Assembly (NCBI GenBank): GCA_024346835.1
Contig: AP024866.1
Location: 806,001 to 870,000, forward strand
Reading direction: 5' to 3'
Length of the DNA stretch: 64,000 nt
DNA from: Vibrio comitans
Lineage (GTDB): Bacteria; Pseudomonadota; Gammaproteobacteria; Enterobacterales; Vibrionaceae
Below, piece by piece: positions 27,042 through 38,697 of the stretch. How positions within the stretch are numbered: the first letter of the stretch is position 1; each line of letters opens with the position of its first letter. A model generated the notes under the pieces. It was given only the letters and a program-made list of their open reading frames with translations, was not told where the DNA came from and searched no databases. The translations under genes were made by a program, and so were the position numbers.

Positions 27042-27101
27042 GTTCTTGGGTCATAGAGTGGGGGAGCAGAATTGAATCAAAAAAGGCCTTCGCTTTAAAC
27101 G

Positions 27102-27129
27102 AAAAAAGCCGTATCGAAATACGGCTTTT
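27102..27129 (-). terminator. Terminator of gltA
   Basis: The stem AAAAGCCGTAT / ATACGGCTTTT with a 4-base loop lies 23 bp beyond the gltA stop and has A and T runs on both sides. Confidence 0.9.
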
Positions 27130-27151
27130 GATCGTTGTGTTTTAAGCGAGA

Positions 27152-28441
27152 CTATTCACGTTCGTGAAGAGGCTTAAACTCACGCTGCACTTCACCTGTG
27201 TATAGCTGACGTGGACGGCCAATGCGGTTGTGTGGATCACTGTGCATTTCGCTCCAGTGTGCAATCCAACCAACGGTACGAGAGATAGCGAAGATAACTG
27301 TAAACATAGATACAGGGATACCAATCGCCTTAAGAATGATACCTGAGTAGAAATCTACGTTCGGGTACAGTTTCTTCTCTACAAAGTACTCGTCTGATAA
27401 AGCGATACGCTCAAGTTCCATTGCTACATCAAGCAGAGGATCTTTAATGTTCAGCTCTTTCAATACATCGTGGCACGCTTCACGCATTACAGTTGCGCGA
27501 GGATCGTAGTTTTTGTAAACGCGGTGACCGAAGCCCATTAAACGGAATGGGTCATCTTTGTCTTTCGCACGAGCTACATATTCTTCAATCTTGTCTACAC
27601 TACCAATTTCTTCAAGCATGTGTAGGCAGGCTTCGTTTGCACCGCCGTGAGCTGGTCCCCATAGAGATGCAATACCCGCTGCGATACACGCAAATGGGTT
27701 AGCACCAGAAGAGCCCGCTAGTCTAACGGTAGACGTAGAAGCATTCTGTTCGTGATCTGCGTGCAGAGTAAAGATTTTGTCCATAGCACGAGCAACGACA
27801 GGGTTTACTTCATACTCTTCGCAAGGATTTGCAAACATCATATGAAGGAAGTTTTCTGCATAGCTTAGGTCGTTTCTTGGGTAAATAAATGGTTGACCTA
27901 TGCTGTACTTGTAGCACATTGCCGCTAGTGTTGGCATTTTCGACAGAAGTCGGAATGCCGCAATCTCGCGGTGTTTGTCATTATTAATGTCTAGTGAATC
28001 ATGGTAGAAGGCCGCTAGTGCACCTACTACCCCACACATTACCGCCATTGGGTGGGCGTCGCGACGGAAGCCGTGAAAGAAGCTTGCGATTTGCTCATGC
28101 ACCATAGTATGGCGCGTTACAATCTTCTTGAAGTCCTCGTATTTTTCACGAGTTGGGGCTTCTCCGTACAGCAAAATGTAGCAAACTTCTAAATAATCCG
28201 CGTTGTTTGCTAATTCATCGATTGGGAAACCACGGTGCAATAGAATGCCTGCGGTGCCATCAATGTAAGTGATTTGAGATTCACAAGATGCAGTGGCAAG
28301 AAAACCAGGGTCAAAGGTAAAGTAACCCTTGCTTCCCAATGTACGAACATCGATCACGTCTGGGCCATCGGTTCCCTTCATAATCGGCAATTCGATAGGC
28401 GCTTGACCCTCAATAGTCAGAGTCGCTTGCTTATCTGCCAT
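27152..28441 (-). CDS. gltA: Citrate synthase (type II)
   Basis: The enzyme condenses oxaloacetate with acetyl-CoA at the entry of the TCA cycle. The protein has 429 residues. Active-site motifs include [13 protein letters not shown], the histidine in [12 protein letters not shown], and [14 protein letters not shown] (second catalytic histidine). The ATG at 28441 has AAGGAG at spacing 7; an in-frame ATG ten codons upstream has no such site. It faces sdhC across a 404-bp region. Type II enzymes are usually hexamers inhibited by NADH. Confidence 0.97.
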   Translation of the reverse strand: MADKQATLTIEGQAPIELPIMKGTDGPDVIDVRTLGSKGYFTFDPGFLATASCESQITYIDGTAGILLHRGFPIDELANNADYLEVCYILLYGEAPTREKYEDFKKIVTRHTMVHEQIASFFHGFRRDAHPMAVMCGVVGALAAFYHDSLDINNDKHREIAAFRLLSKMPTLAAMCYKYSIGQPFIYPRNDLSYAENFLHMMFANPCEEYEVNPVVARAMDKIFTLHADHEQNASTSTVRLAGSSGANPFACIAAGIASLWGPAHGGANEACLHMLEEIGSVDKIEEYVARAKDKDDPFRLMGFGHRVYKNYDPRATVMREACHDVLKELNIKDPLLDVAMELERIALSDEYFVEKKLYPNVDFYSGIILKAIGIPVSMFTVIFAISRTVGWIAHWSEMHSDPHNRIGRPRQLYTGEVQREFKPLHERE

Positions 28442-28845
28442 AACATTCTCCTTTGTTATTTTATTTTCCATCTTGATTCAATGGTGCACCAAATTTGTAC
28501 TGATCTTCGGGCGAGAAGTCAATTTATATACCTTTTTGTGTGCACTTGTTTAGGTTTCTATACGTAGAATTAATAAAAATTGGGTCTATGTAACATTATT
28601 TGTTAATGCAATTGTATTGGTTTGTTAACGGTCGTATAGTGGCGCTGAAATAAAAGCTATATCTTTGTTTAATCTCCCTATGATATCGGCTTTGCTAAGG
28701 GAGAGTTTTCTATTTTATAGACTAACAAAGTGACAAAACATTTAGGGGCGACCCGTAGTTATGTAAGTTTTTGTTAAATTTCTGCTAAAGAAGCCCAAAT
28801 GTTTACAATTTGTAAAACTGCTCAAAGGAGCTGAGTGAGCACGCC
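28442..28845. promoter_or_regulatory. Divergent gltA / sdhC control region
   Basis: The 404-bp region has GTTAA elements at 28602 and 28624 (22 bp apart) and further GTTAA/GTAA elements around 28758-28777. Such phased repeats are the form of ArcA binding sites known to control sdh and gltA in relatives. A hairpin with arms CTCCCT / AGGGAG lies at about 28674-28703. Assignment to ArcA is inference. Confidence 0.45.
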
Positions 28846-29226
28846 GTGGACAAGAAAAAAACAAGACCTGTCAATCTGGACCTCCAGACGATTCATTTCC
28901 CGATCACTGCCATAGCTTCGATCCTGCACAGGGTATCTGGTGTTATCACCTTTGTCGCTGTTGGAATTCTGCTTTGGTTACTTTCCATTTCTCTGTCATC
29001 ACCAAAAGGTTTTATGGAGGCAGCCAGTTTTGTTGATGGCTTCTTCGTTAAATTTATTTTGTGGGGAATACTAACTGCGCTTTTCTACCATATCGTGGGC
29101 GGTATCAGACACCTTTGCCAAGACCTAGGGTATTTTGAAGAATTAGAGAGCGGTGCTAAAAGCGCGCAAATCTCTTTCATCATTACCGGTGTTCTAGCAC
29201 TCGTCGCGGGGGTAATCGTATGGTAA
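28846..29226 (+). CDS. sdhC: Succinate dehydrogenase cytochrome b556 subunit
   Basis: The 126-residue inner-membrane subunit has three helices. [26 protein letters not shown] is the conserved opening, with the quinone-site Ser/Arg, and the haem-ligand histidine lies in [14 protein letters not shown]. With SdhD it anchors the dehydrogenase and binds ubiquinone and haem b. The GTG start is the best frame-consistent choice, but the AAAGGAG lies 15 bases upstream, longer than usual, so the true start could differ by a few residues. The gene overlaps sdhD by 7 bases. Confidence 0.93.
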   Translation: MDKKKTRPVNLDLQTIHFPITAIASILHRVSGVITFVAVGILLWLLSISLSSPKGFMEAASFVDGFFVKFILWGILTALFYHIVGGIRHLCQDLGYFEELESGAKSAQISFIITGVLALVAGVIVW

Positions 29227-29567
29227 ATCACGTATCTTCATTTGGACGCAATGGTGTCCATGATTTCCTGCTGGTTCGTGCAACCGCAATCATTCTGACG
29301 CTTTATACCATCTACCTATGTGGTTTTTTCCTACTTTCAGGTGACATAGGTTACATGGAGTGGACTGAATTCTTCGGTGGACTGTTCACCAAGATTTTCA
29401 CCATGATCGCGTTGTTCTGCATTCTGATTCATGCATGGATTGGTTTATGGCAGGTACTAACCGACTATATTAAACCGGCGCTATTGCGCGGTAGTCTGCA
29501 ATTAGTTCTTATTGCTGTGCTACTCGGTTATTTCTTCTCTGGCCTATTTATTCTTTGGGGGGCATAA
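29220..29567 (+). CDS. sdhD: Succinate dehydrogenase membrane anchor subunit
   Basis: The 115-residue protein has three transmembrane helices. The haem-ligand histidine is in the second, in [17 protein letters not shown]. The pattern [15 protein letters not shown] matches SdhD. It overlaps the end of sdhC and ends directly before the sdhA start, a tight translational arrangement. Together with SdhC it forms the quinone-reducing part of complex II. Confidence 0.95.
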   Translation: MVNHVSSFGRNGVHDFLLVRATAIILTLYTIYLCGFFLLSGDIGYMEWTEFFGGLFTKIFTMIALFCILIHAWIGLWQVLTDYIKPALLRGSLQLVLIAVLLGYFFSGLFILWGA

Positions 29568-31334
29568 ATGACGATTCCAGTTCGCGAATTTGATGCAGTA
29601 GTCATTGGTGCTGGTGGTGCAGGCATGCGTGCAGCACTACAAATCTCTGAGCAAGGTTTGACTTGCGCATTGTTATCAAAAGTATTTCCTACTCGTTCTC
29701 ACACCGTATCAGCGCAGGGTGGTATCACCGTTGCACTTGGTAACTCTCATGAAGACAATTGGCAATGGCACATGTACGACACCGTTAAAGGGTCGGACTA
29801 CATTGGTGACCAAGACGCTATCGAATACATGTGTAAGAACGGTCCTGAATCTGTCATAGAATTAGAAAAAATGGGTCTGCCATTTTCTCGTTTTGAAGAC
29901 GGCTCTATTTATCAGCGCCCGTTCGGCGGACAGTCAAAACAGTTCGGTGGCGAGCAAGCTGCGCGTACTGCTGCGGCAGCTGACCGTACCGGTCACGCAC
30001 TACTGCATACCCTGTACCAACAGAACATCAAATACAAAACCACTATTTTCAGTGAGTGGTATGCCCTTGATTTGGTGAAAAACCAAGACGGCGTAGTCAT
30101 GGGCTGTACGGCTATCTGCATGGAAACCGGCGAGATGTGCTACTTCAAGTCGAAGGCCACTATCTTAGCAACCGGCGGTGCAGGTCGTATTTACTCTTCT
30201 ACCACTAACGCTCACATCAACACTGGTGACGGTGTTGGTATGGCACTGCGTGCTGGCGTTCCTATGCAAGACATGGAAATGTGGCAATTCCACCCAACCG
30301 GTATCGCTGGTGCTGGTGTACTTGTGACAGAAGGTTGTCGTGGAGAGGGTGGTTACCTTCTTAACAAAGATGGCGAGCGCTTCATGGAACGTTATGCACC
30401 GAATGCTAAAGACTTAGCCGGTCGTGACGTTGTGGCTCGTTCAATGATGATCGAGATTCGTGAAGGTCGCGGTTGTGATGGCCCTTGGGGACCTCACATT
30501 AAGCTGAAGATGGATCACTTAGGTAAAGACGTACTCGAGTCACGTCTACCAGGTATCTGTGAGCTATCACGTACCTTTGCACACGTAGATCCTGTGAAAG
30601 AACCTATTCCAGTTATTCCAACCTGTCACTACATGATGGGTGGCGTACCAACACAGGTATCGGGTCAGGCGATTAAGCTAGACGAAAATGGTTCAGACGT
30701 GGAAGTACAAGGTTTGTTTGCTTGTGGTGAAATTGCGTCCGTATCAGTACACGGTGCCAACCGTCTAGGTGGCAACTCACTGCTTGATTTAGTGGTATTT
30801 GGCCGAGCTACAGGTCTACACCTTGGCGATACACTGGCAGCTCAATCAGAAGCTCGTCCGGTTTCAGAGTCGGATATTGAGGCTTCTCTAGCTCGTACCA
30901 TGCGCTGGGAAAACAGCACCAGCGGCGAAGATCCAGCTCAGATTCGTAAAGACATGCAAAGCTGCATGCAAAACAGCTTCTCGGTATTCCGTGAAGGTGA
31001 AGCGATGGCGACGGGCCTTGAAGAACTGCGCACAATTCGTGAGCGTCTGCAAGATGCGCACCTTAGCGACAAGTCAACAGAGTTCAATACACAGCGTATT
31101 GAGTGTCTTGAGCTAGATAACCTAATGGAAACGGCTGTAGCAACTGCGGTTGCTGCGAACTACCGTACAGAGAGTCGTGGTGCCCACGCTCGTTTTGACT
31201 TCCCAGATCGTGATGATTCGCAATGGCTATGCCACTCAATCTACAATCCGGAAACAGAGAGTATGTCTAAGCGTGACGTGAACATGGAACCTGTGCATCG
31301 TGAAGCGTTTCCACCGAAAGCCAGAACCTATTAA
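29568..31334 (+). CDS. sdhA: Succinate dehydrogenase flavoprotein subunit
   Basis: SdhA oxidises succinate to fumarate with covalently bound FAD. The 588 residues begin with the dinucleotide motif [21 protein letters not shown] carries the histidine that binds FAD, GGGR-like loops and HPTGIAGAG line the dicarboxylate site, and [18 protein letters not shown] is the conserved C-terminal FAD contact. It is bound on the cytoplasmic side of the membrane through SdhB. The gene starts immediately after sdhD. Confidence 0.98.
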   Translation: MTIPVREFDAVVIGAGGAGMRAALQISEQGLTCALLSKVFPTRSHTVSAQGGITVALGNSHEDNWQWHMYDTVKGSDYIGDQDAIEYMCKNGPESVIELEKMGLPFSRFEDGSIYQRPFGGQSKQFGGEQAARTAAAADRTGHALLHTLYQQNIKYKTTIFSEWYALDLVKNQDGVVMGCTAICMETGEMCYFKSKATILATGGAGRIYSSTTNAHINTGDGVGMALRAGVPMQDMEMWQFHPTGIAGAGVLVTEGCRGEGGYLLNKDGERFMERYAPNAKDLAGRDVVARSMMIEIREGRGCDGPWGPHIKLKMDHLGKDVLESRLPGICELSRTFAHVDPVKEPIPVIPTCHYMMGGVPTQVSGQAIKLDENGSDVEVQGLFACGEIASVSVHGANRLGGNSLLDLVVFGRATGLHLGDTLAAQSEARPVSESDIEASLARTMRWENSTSGEDPAQIRKDMQSCMQNSFSVFREGEAMATGLEELRTIRERLQDAHLSDKSTEFNTQRIECLELDNLMETAVATAVAANYRTESRGAHARFDFPDRDDSQWLCHSIYNPETESMSKRDVNMEPVHREAFPPKARTY

Positions 31335-31345
31335 GGGAGCGAGAT

Positions 31346-32056
31346 ATGAACCTGAATTTTTCTGTCTATCGCTATAACCCAGACGTAGACAGCAAGCCCT
31401 ACATGAAACAGTACACGCTGGACGTGGAAGAAGGGTCAGACATGATGGTGTTGGACGCGTTGATCTTGTTGAAAGAACAAGACCCATCGCTTTCTTTCCG
31501 TCGCTCATGTCGTGAGGGTGTGTGTGGCAGTGACGGCCTCAACATGAATGGTAAGAACGGTTTGGCGTGTATTACGCCACTGTCTGCCTTGAAAGGCGAT
31601 ACCTTGACCATTCGTCCGCTACCAGGCTTGCCTGTTGTGCGTGACTTGATTGTTGATATGACTCAGTTCTACGACAATTACGCTAAGGTGAAGCCGTTCT
31701 TGATTTCGGACGGCGAACTACCACCATCGCGTGAACACAAACAGTCTCCAGAAGAGCGTGCACATCTTGATGGACTTTATGAGTGCATCATGTGTGCGTG
31801 TTGTACCACATCATGTCCGTCCTTCTGGTGGAATCCTGACAAGTTTATCGGTCCTGCGGGTCTATTGGCCGCTTATCGCTGGTTAATTGATAGCCGAGAT
31901 ACGGCAACTGATGAACGACTGAGCGATCTAGACGACGCATTTAGTGTTTTCCGTTGTCATGGCATCATGAACTGTGTCAGTGTATGTCCTAAGGGGTTGA
32001 ACCCTACCAAAGCGATTGGACATATTAAGACGATGTTGGTCAATCGTTCGGTATAG
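31346..32056 (+). CDS. sdhB: Succinate dehydrogenase iron-sulfur subunit
   Basis: The 236-residue protein carries three clusters. CREGVCGSDG plus a later cysteine bind [2Fe-2S]; CIMCACCTTSCP and CHGIMNCVSVCPKG bind [4Fe-4S] and [3Fe-4S]. It passes electrons from SdhA FAD to quinone at SdhCD. It lies 11 bp behind sdhA with GGGAGCGAG as ribosome binding site. Confidence 0.98.
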   Translation: MNLNFSVYRYNPDVDSKPYMKQYTLDVEEGSDMMVLDALILLKEQDPSLSFRRSCREGVCGSDGLNMNGKNGLACITPLSALKGDTLTIRPLPGLPVVRDLIVDMTQFYDNYAKVKPFLISDGELPPSREHKQSPEERAHLDGLYECIMCACCTTSCPSFWWNPDKFIGPAGLLAAYRWLIDSRDTATDERLSDLDDAFSVFRCHGIMNCVSVCPKGLNPTKAIGHIKTMLVNRSV

Positions 32057-32068
32057 ATTATTGAAATT

Positions 32069-32100
32069 ACGGGCTTTTCAGAGTTTACTGTTTAGCCCGT
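32069..32100 (+). other. Hairpin between sdhB and sucA
   Basis: ACGGGCT and AGCCCGT form a 7-bp stem with an 18-base loop and no T run. It may be an mRNA processing or attenuation site between the sdh and suc parts of the operon. Confidence 0.45.
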
Positions 32101-32180
32101 CATAGCCAAACATTTGGGTTTGGGCAGAAGTTCGGCAAAGACCGAAACAATAAGTATTAATCTACAGGTTAAGGGAATAT

Positions 32181-35006
32181 ATGCATAACGGTGTGATGAA
32201 GGCATGGCTCGAGTCTTCACACTTGGCAGGCGCCAATGCAACGTACGTAGAAGAACTCTACGAACTTTATCTAAGTGACCCAGATCTGGTGAGTGAGGAA
32301 TGGAAACGCGTTTTTGATGAACTGCCGGTGCAGGCATCAGAGCAAGGGGAGCAATCTCATACGCGTGTTCGTGACTACTTTCGCAGACTTGCACAAGAGA
32401 CTAAGCATTATAATGTCCAAGTAAGTGATCCTGATGTCGATGCAAAACAAGTAAGGGTACTTCAACTTATTAACGCCTATCGATTTAGGGGCCACCAAGC
32501 GGCCAATCTGGATCCACTAGGTTTATGGGAACGCCCAGTTCAACCAGAACTAGACCCTGCGTTCCACAATCTTACAGAAGACGACCTCAACGAAACTTTC
32601 AACGTCGGTTCTTTTGCGGTAGCGCAAGAAACCATGCAGTTGAAAGACCTCTATAAAGCGCTCAACAAGACTTACTGTGGCTCAGTCGGTGCAGAATACA
32701 TGCACATGACCAACACAGAGCAGAAACGTTGGGTTCAGCAACGCCTTGAATCGGTTCAATCTCAACCTGAATTTACTCTTGATGAGAAGATCACCTATCT
32801 TGACGAACTTACCGCAGCTGAAGGTCTAGAGCGCTATCTTGGTGCTAAATTCCCTGGCGCAAAACGCTTCTCTCTAGAAGGCGGTGACGCACTTATCCCA
32901 ATGACCAAAGAGCTGATTCGTCATGCAGGTCGCAGTGGTATGCGCGAAGTCGTTGTGGGCATGGCTCACCGTGGTCGTTTGAACATGCTAGTCAATGTTC
33001 TGGGTAAAAAGCCTCAAGATCTGTTTGATGAGTTTGCGGGTAAGCACGATGAAACTTGGGGTACGGGCGATGTTAAGTATCACCAAGGCTTCTCAGCTGA
33101 CTTTGCGACCCCTGGTGGCAATGTTCACTTGGCATTGGCGTTTAACCCATCTCACTTAGAAATCGTTAATCCAGTAGTTATTGGCTCAGTACGTGCTCGT
33201 CAGGATCGTCTTGGTGACAAGAATGGCTCAAAGGTATTACCAATTACTATTCACGGTGACTCGGCAATCGCAGGTCAGGGTGTAGTACAAGAGACATTCA
33301 ATATGTCTCAAGCACGTGGTTTCCAAGTGGGCGGTACGGTTCGTATTGTTGTGAATAACCAAATTGGTTTCACAACGTCTAACCCTCGTGATACGCGCTC
33401 AACCATGTACTGTACTGATATCGCTAAGATGGTACAGGCACCAATATTCCACGTGAATGCAGATGATCCAGAAGCAGTAGCGTTTGTTACGCGCATTGCC
33501 CTAGATTACCGCAACACGTTTAAGCGCGATGTTGTCATTGACCTTGTTTGTTACCGTCGTCATGGTCACAACGAAGCTGATGAGCCAAATGCAACTCAGC
33601 CGTTGATGTACCAAAAAATCAAGAAGCACCCAACACCACGTAAGCTATATGCTGATGTGATGATGGAGCGCGATGAGATTGGTATCGATACAGCAACGCA
33701 ATTAGTGAATGAATACCGAGATGCCCTCGACCACGGCGAAGTTGTGGTGAAGGAGTGGCGTCCTATGGCATTGCACTCAGTGGATTGGTCTCCTTACATA
33801 GGCCATGAATGGGATATGGAGTGGGACAGCAAGTATGAACTGACTCGCCTTAAAGAGCTGGGCAATAAGCTCTGTGATTACCCAGATAGCCACAAACTGC
33901 AAAGCCGTGTAAACAAGCTTTATAACGACCGTAAGTCAATGGTTGAAGGCGAGAAAGCCATCGATTGGGGCATGGCAGAAACACTGGCTTATGCCACCTT
34001 GGTGGATGACGGAAAACGCATCCGTATCTCTGGTCAGGACTCAGGGCGTGGAACCTTCTTCCATCGTCATGCGGTACTGCACAACCAAGAAGATGCCAGC
34101 ACTTACGTGCCGCTAGCGAATATCCATGATAAGCAAGGCCCATTCCAAGTATTCGATTCTGTATTGTCTGAAGAAGCGGTATTGGCATTCGAGTATGGCT
34201 ATACCACGGCAGAGCCGGGCGGTCTGACGATTTGGGAAGCTCAGTTTGGTGATTTCGCCAACGGCGCTCAGGTTGTTATCGACCAGTTCATCTCCTCTGG
34301 TGAGCAAAAGTGGAACCGTCTATGTGGTATCACATTGCTACTCCCTCATGGTTATGAAGGGCAAGGTCCTGAGCACTCGTCTGCGCGTCTAGAGCGCTAC
34401 CTACAGTTGTGTGCTGAGCAGAATATGCAGGTTGTTGTGCCATCTACCCCTGCGCAGGTGTACCACATGTTGCGTCGTCAGGTAGTACGCCCAATGCGTC
34501 GTCCTCTTATTGTGATGTCACCTAAGTCTCTACTGCGCCACCCTCTATGTGTGTCGTCTTTAGAAGACCTAGCGGAAGGAACCTTCCAGTCGGTGATTCC
34601 TGAGGTGGATGAGCTAGATAACGCTAAGGTACGCCGCGTCGTATTCTGTTCAGGCAAGGTTTACTTTGACTTGCTAGAAGAGAGACGCAAGCGCGAGCTT
34701 GAAGATGTAGCGATTGTTCGTATTGAGCAGCTGTATCCATTCCCGCTAACGGACCTTCGTGAAGTCATTTCTGTTTACCCTGAAGCGAAAGACTTCGTTT
34801 GGTGTCAGGAAGAGCCTCAAAACCAGGGTGCTTGGTATTCGAGCCAGCACAACTTCCGAGCGGCAACGCCATTTAATACAACCCTTAATTATGCAGGCCG
34901 TCCTGCCTCTGCGTCACCAGCGGTTGGTTACATGTCGGTTCACTTGAAACAACAGAAAGCGTTAATCAATGACGCTCTTACAATTGATAAAGAACTAGAA
35001 GAATAA
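32181..35006 (+). CDS. sucA: 2-oxoglutarate dehydrogenase E1 component
   Basis: The thiamine-diphosphate enzyme decarboxylates 2-oxoglutarate and transfers succinyl to the lipoyl arm of SucB. The 941 residues match the family. [15 protein letters not shown], the TPP-binding region around [13 protein letters not shown], and [11 protein letters not shown] are visible, as are the transketolase-like pyrimidine-binding domain (about 600-790) and the C-terminal domain. It is probably read through from sdhB, with its own leader of about 120 bases. Confidence 0.98.
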   Translation: MHNGVMKAWLESSHLAGANATYVEELYELYLSDPDLVSEEWKRVFDELPVQASEQGEQSHTRVRDYFRRLAQETKHYNVQVSDPDVDAKQVRVLQLINAYRFRGHQAANLDPLGLWERPVQPELDPAFHNLTEDDLNETFNVGSFAVAQETMQLKDLYKALNKTYCGSVGAEYMHMTNTEQKRWVQQRLESVQSQPEFTLDEKITYLDELTAAEGLERYLGAKFPGAKRFSLEGGDALIPMTKELIRHAGRSGMREVVVGMAHRGRLNMLVNVLGKKPQDLFDEFAGKHDETWGTGDVKYHQGFSADFATPGGNVHLALAFNPSHLEIVNPVVIGSVRARQDRLGDKNGSKVLPITIHGDSAIAGQGVVQETFNMSQARGFQVGGTVRIVVNNQIGFTTSNPRDTRSTMYCTDIAKMVQAPIFHVNADDPEAVAFVTRIALDYRNTFKRDVVIDLVCYRRHGHNEADEPNATQPLMYQKIKKHPTPRKLYADVMMERDEIGIDTATQLVNEYRDALDHGEVVVKEWRPMALHSVDWSPYIGHEWDMEWDSKYELTRLKELGNKLCDYPDSHKLQSRVNKLYNDRKSMVEGEKAIDWGMAETLAYATLVDDGKRIRISGQDSGRGTFFHRHAVLHNQEDASTYVPLANIHDKQGPFQVFDSVLSEEAVLAFEYGYTTAEPGGLTIWEAQFGDFANGAQVVIDQFISSGEQKWNRLCGITLLLPHGYEGQGPEHSSARLERYLQLCAEQNMQVVVPSTPAQVYHMLRRQVVRPMRRPLIVMSPKSLLRHPLCVSSLEDLAEGTFQSVIPEVDELDNAKVRRVVFCSGKVYFDLLEERRKRELEDVAIVRIEQLYPFPLTDLREVISVYPEAKDFVWCQEEPQNQGAWYSSQHNFRAATPFNTTLNYAGRPASASPAVGYMSVHLKQQKALINDALTIDKELEE

Positions 35007-35019
35007 GGAAGCCCAACAA

Positions 35020-36240
35020 ATGACAATTGAAATTCTGGTTCCTGATTTACCTGAATCAGTTGCAGATGCTACCGTTGCAACTTGGCACAAAAAGCCAGGC
35101 GATAGAGTAGAGCGTGATGACGTATTGGTTGATATTGAGACTGATAAAGTTGTCTTAGAAGTACCCGCTCCTGAAGCCGGTGTTCTTGAAGAGATTTTAG
35201 AAGAAGAAGGTGCAACGGTTCTTGCGAAGCAGCTTCTTGCGAAGATCAAACTTGGCGCAGTTGCTGGTGAGCCAACCAAAGACAGCACTGAAGACACAGA
35301 AGCTTCTCCAGATAAGCGTCACAAGGCGTCTTTGACAGAAGAGAGCAACGAGGCATTGAGCCCAGCCGTACGTCGTCTTCTAGCTGAACATAGCCTTAGC
35401 CCATCAGATGTGAAAGGCACTGGTGTTGGCGGTCGTATTACTCGTGAAGACGTCGATGCGTACCTTGCTAATGCAGCGAAAGCGGCTAAAGCTGCGCCTG
35501 CAGCAACTCCTGCGGTAGAGCCTGAGCTACCTGCTGCAGCTCGCACACAGAAACGTGTTCCTATGACTCGCTTGCGTAAGACGGTAGCAAACCGCCTACT
35601 AGAAGCGAAGAACAGCACAGCAATGCTGACCACGTTCAACGAAGTGAACATGAAGCCAATTATGGACCTTCGTGCACAGTACAAAGACTCGTTTGAGAAG
35701 CGTCATGATACGCGTCTTGGCTTCATGTCTTTCTATGTGAAAGCCGTTACGGAAGCGCTTAAACGCTACCCAGAAGTGAATGCATCTATCGATGGCGAAG
35801 ACATTGTTTATCACAACTACTTCGATATCAGCATGGCCGTATCGACGCCACGTGGCCTAGTAACTCCGGTTCTAAAAGACTGTGACACTCTAAGCTTTGC
35901 TGAGATTGAAAAGGGCATTAAAGAGTTAGCAATCAAAGGTCGTGACGGTAAGTTAACGGTTGATGAATTGATTGGCGGTAACTTCACCATCACTAACGGT
36001 GGTGTATTTGGCTCGCTAATGTCGACACCAATTATCAACCCGCCACAAGCCGCTATCTTGGGTATGCATAAAATCCAAGACCGCCCAATGGCTGTAGATG
36101 GCAAGGTCGAAATCCTACCAATGATGTATCTGGCTCTGTCTTACGATCACCGCCTAATCGATGGCCGTGAATCAGTAGGCTTCTTGGTGACCATCAAGGA
36201 ACTACTAGAAGATCCAGCTCGTCTGCTATTGGATGTTTAA
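35020..36240 (+). CDS. sucB: Dihydrolipoyllysine succinyltransferase (E2 of 2-oxoglutarate dehydrogenase)
   Basis: The 406-residue core protein has a lipoyl domain at about 1-77 with the lipoylated lysine in ETDKVVLEV, an Ala/Pro-rich linker, a peripheral subunit-binding domain ([26 protein letters not shown], about 107-145), another Ala/Pro linker, and the acyltransferase domain with the catalytic histidine in SYDHRLIDG. It transfers succinyl to CoA. It follows sucA by 13 bp. The E3 gene is not in this window. Confidence 0.97.
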   Translation: MTIEILVPDLPESVADATVATWHKKPGDRVERDDVLVDIETDKVVLEVPAPEAGVLEEILEEEGATVLAKQLLAKIKLGAVAGEPTKDSTEDTEASPDKRHKASLTEESNEALSPAVRRLLAEHSLSPSDVKGTGVGGRITREDVDAYLANAAKAAKAAPAATPAVEPELPAAARTQKRVPMTRLRKTVANRLLEAKNSTAMLTTFNEVNMKPIMDLRAQYKDSFEKRHDTRLGFMSFYVKAVTEALKRYPEVNASIDGEDIVYHNYFDISMAVSTPRGLVTPVLKDCDTLSFAEIEKGIKELAIKGRDGKLTVDELIGGNFTITNGGVFGSLMSTPIINPPQAAILGMHKIQDRPMAVDGKVEILPMMYLALSYDHRLIDGRESVGFLVTIKELLEDPARLLLDV

Positions 36241-36250
36241 TTAAGAATTA

Positions 36251-36290
36251 GGGGTGCTCTTTGGCACCCTTATTAGACCTTCGGGTCAAA
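36251..36290 (+). other. Hairpins between sucB and sucC
   Basis: GGGTGC / GCACCC (36252-36269) followed by TTATT, then a small GACC-TTC-GGTC stem. It may be a weak terminator that adjusts sucCD relative to sucAB. Confidence 0.45.
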
Positions 36291-36392
36291 GCTCAAGAAG
36301 TACCCTACACCTGTTAAAGAGCAATCTTTAGCGAGAGGAAATTATTTAGGCGAGCGCTCAGCACTCGTTTAAAAAAGGAATGGAAGATACTA

Positions 36393-37559
36393 ATGAATTT
36401 GCATGAATATCAAGCTAAACAACTGTTTGCTGAATTTGGGCTGCCTGTACCAGAAGGTTTTGCCTGCGATACGCCACAAGAAGCGTTTGAAGCTGCAGGA
36501 CGAATTAGCACAGCAAAGAAAGTGGTTAAGTGCCAAGTGCACGCTGGTGGCCGTGGTAAAGCCGGTGGTGTTGAATTGCACGACACCAAAGATGGTGTAA
36601 AAGAATTTGCTCAAAAGTGGTTAGGTAAAAATCTAGTCACTTTCCAAACGGATGCTAACGGTCAGCCTGTCTCTAAGATCTTGGTTGAGGAAGCATCGAA
36701 CATTGCTAACGAATTATATCTAGGTGCCGTTGTTGACCGTGCTTCACGTCGTATCGTGTTCATGGCTTCAACAGAAGGTGGTGTGGATATTGAGAAGATT
36801 GCTGAAGAGACGCCTGAGTTGATTCACAAAGCAGCGATTGACCCTTTGGTTGGCCCACAGGCATTTCAAGGTCGTGAGCTTGCGTTCAAATTAGGTTTGA
36901 GCGGTGATCAGATCAAGCAATTCGTGAAGATCTTCATGGGTCTTGGCAACATGTTTGCTGAGTATGACCTAGCACTGTTAGAGATTAACCCGCTGGTTGT
37001 GACTAGCGAAGGTAATCTGCTTTGCCTAGATGGCAAAATCAACATCGATTCAAATGCTATGTATCGCCAGCCTAAGCTTCGTGAAATGCACGATCCATCT
37101 CAAGAAGATGAGCGTGAAGCACATGCAGCTCAGTGGGAACTGAACTACGTTGCGCTAGATGGCAGCATTGGTTGTATGGTCAACGGTGCAGGCCTTGCTA
37201 TGGGTACGATGGACATCGTAAACCTACATGGTGGCCAACCAGCTAACTTCCTAGACGTTGGTGGCGGCGCAACTAAAGAGCGTGTTACTGAAGCGTTTAA
37301 GATCATTCTATCTGATAGCAATGTTAAAGCGGTGCTAGTGAACATCTTTGGCGGTATCGTACGTTGTGACCTGATTGCTGATGGCATCATCGGCGCAGTT
37401 GAAGAAGTCGGCGTTAAGGTTCCAGTTGTTGTGCGTTTGGAGGGTAACAATGCACCTCTAGGCTCTCAGAAACTGGCAGAAAGTGGTCTAAACATTATTG
37501 CTGCAAATTCTCTGACTGAAGCAGCGGAAAAAGTAGTAGCTGCAGCGGAGGGCAAATAA
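36393..37559 (+). CDS. sucC: Succinyl-CoA ligase, beta subunit
   Basis: The 388-residue ATP-grasp subunit binds the nucleotide and CoA-phosphorylation partner. [20 protein letters not shown], the Gly-rich [14 protein letters not shown] loop and [15 protein letters not shown] match SucC. With SucD it converts succinyl-CoA to succinate with formation of ATP or GTP. The 150-bp gap from sucB is larger than within sucAB. Its stop codon TAATG shares a base with the sucD start. Confidence 0.97.
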   Translation: MNLHEYQAKQLFAEFGLPVPEGFACDTPQEAFEAAGRISTAKKVVKCQVHAGGRGKAGGVELHDTKDGVKEFAQKWLGKNLVTFQTDANGQPVSKILVEEASNIANELYLGAVVDRASRRIVFMASTEGGVDIEKIAEETPELIHKAAIDPLVGPQAFQGRELAFKLGLSGDQIKQFVKIFMGLGNMFAEYDLALLEINPLVVTSEGNLLCLDGKINIDSNAMYRQPKLREMHDPSQEDEREAHAAQWELNYVALDGSIGCMVNGAGLAMGTMDIVNLHGGQPANFLDVGGGATKERVTEAFKIILSDSNVKAVLVNIFGGIVRCDLIADGIIGAVEEVGVKVPVVVRLEGNNAPLGSQKLAESGLNIIAANSLTEAAEKVVAAAEGK

Positions 37560-38431
37560 TGTCTGTACTAATTAATAAAGATACTAAAGTTATCTGCCAA
37601 GGCTTTACTGGTGGTCAAGGTACGTTCCACTCAGAGCAAGCGATTGAATACGGAACGCAAATGGTCGGTGGTGTTTCACCAGGCAAGGGCGGTCAAACTC
37701 ACCTTGGTCTACCTGTATTCAACACAGTACGTGACGCTGTAGAAACAACAGGTGCAACAGCATCCGTTATCTACGTACCCGCTCCGTTCTGTAAAGACGC
37801 AATTCTTGAAGCTATTGATGCTGGCATCAAGCTTATCGTGACCATCACTGAAGGCATCCCGACACTTGATCTTCTGGATGTTAAGGTTCGTCTAGACGAA
37901 GCTGGCGTTGTGATGATCGGTCCTAACTGTCCAGGCGTGATTACTCCTGATGAGTGTAAGATTGGTATCATGCCAGGACACATTCACAAGAAGGGTAAAG
38001 TGGGTATCGTTTCTCGCTCTGGTACGCTGACGTATGAAGCCGTTAAGCAGACCACAGACGAAGGCTTTGGTCAGTCTACTTGTGTTGGTATTGGTGGTGA
38101 CCCAATTCCGGGTTCTAACTTCATTGATATCTTAAAGCTATTTGAACAAGACCCTGAAACGGAAGCTATCGTAATGATCGGTGAGATCGGCGGTACAGCG
38201 GAAGAAGAAGCTGCGGCATTCATTAAAGACAACGTCTCTAAGCCAGTAGTGTCTTACATCGCAGGTGTTACAGCGCCTCCAGGCAAACGCATGGGTCACG
38301 CTGGTGCAATCATCTCTGGTGGTAAAGGTACTGCTGAAGATAAATTCCAAGCCCTAGAAGCTGCTGGAGTGAAAACAGTGAAAAGCCTTGCTGACATCGG
38401 TAAAGGACTACGCGAGATCACTGGTTGGTAA
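37559..38431 (+). CDS. sucD: Succinyl-CoA ligase, alpha subunit
   Basis: The 290-residue subunit has a CoA-binding Rossmann domain ([16 protein letters not shown]-terminal) and the phosphohistidine near residue 246 in [14 protein letters not shown]. It completes the TCA-cycle step catalysed with SucC. The ATG overlaps the sucC stop by one base, a sign of translational coupling. Confidence 0.97.
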   Translation: MSVLINKDTKVICQGFTGGQGTFHSEQAIEYGTQMVGGVSPGKGGQTHLGLPVFNTVRDAVETTGATASVIYVPAPFCKDAILEAIDAGIKLIVTITEGIPTLDLLDVKVRLDEAGVVMIGPNCPGVITPDECKIGIMPGHIHKKGKVGIVSRSGTLTYEAVKQTTDEGFGQSTCVGIGGDPIPGSNFIDILKLFEQDPETEAIVMIGEIGGTAEEEAAAFIKDNVSKPVVSYIAGVTAPPGKRMGHAGAIISGGKGTAEDKFQALEAAGVKTVKSLADIGKGLREITGW

Positions 38432-38461
38432 TCTAGCTTTTCTTTGATGCAAATACGCAGA

Positions 38462-38489
38462 AACCTCTGATTTATCAGAGGTTTTTTTG
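38462..38489 (+). terminator. Terminator of the suc operon
   Basis: The stem AAACCTCTGA / TCAGAGGTTT is followed by a T run, 30 bp after the sucD stop. Confidence 0.9.
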
Positions 38490-38543
38490 TTTTGTAATGA
38501 GAAAATGTTGCTTGATAGCAGCACCGTAAGTTGTTATTGGCAC

Positions 38544-38640
38544 CGTCATCCTGATGAAAATCAGGAACTTAGTGAGTGCACAACTGGGTATTACACTCAC
38601 CAAGATACTGGATAAATACTTCATATTTTCCAGCATGACG
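38544..38640. repeat. Composite palindromic element
   Basis: The outer arms CGTCAT / ATGACG enclose three successive inverted repeats: CCTGAT-gaaa-ATCAGG (38550-38565), GTGAGTG / CACTCAC (38572-38600) and a TGGAtAAATA / TATTTtCCA pair (about 38609-38632). Vibrio genomes hold dispersed elements whose ends read GTCAT; this is probably one, but a second copy is not in the window. Confidence 0.6.
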
Positions 38641-38697
38641 CCGTTTGTTGCGTTGATAACGAATTGCTAACCACTGATCGCTAACAACTGTCCGCTC

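Larger units (their letters stand above)
26819..27151. other. Gap between the porin gene and convergent gltA
   Basis: The gap holds three hairpins: a weak one at 26919-26951 (AAGGCCAT / ATGGCCTT), a strong terminator at 27018-27041, and the gltA terminator at 27102-27129. No coding potential is seen. Confidence 0.6.

Noticed and set aside
28833..28845. An upstream GTG (GTGAGCACG) as sdhC start
   Set aside because: It is out of frame with the conserved SdhC sequence.
38544..38640. Suc-operon terminator
   Set aside because: A better terminator with a T run precedes it at 38462-38489.
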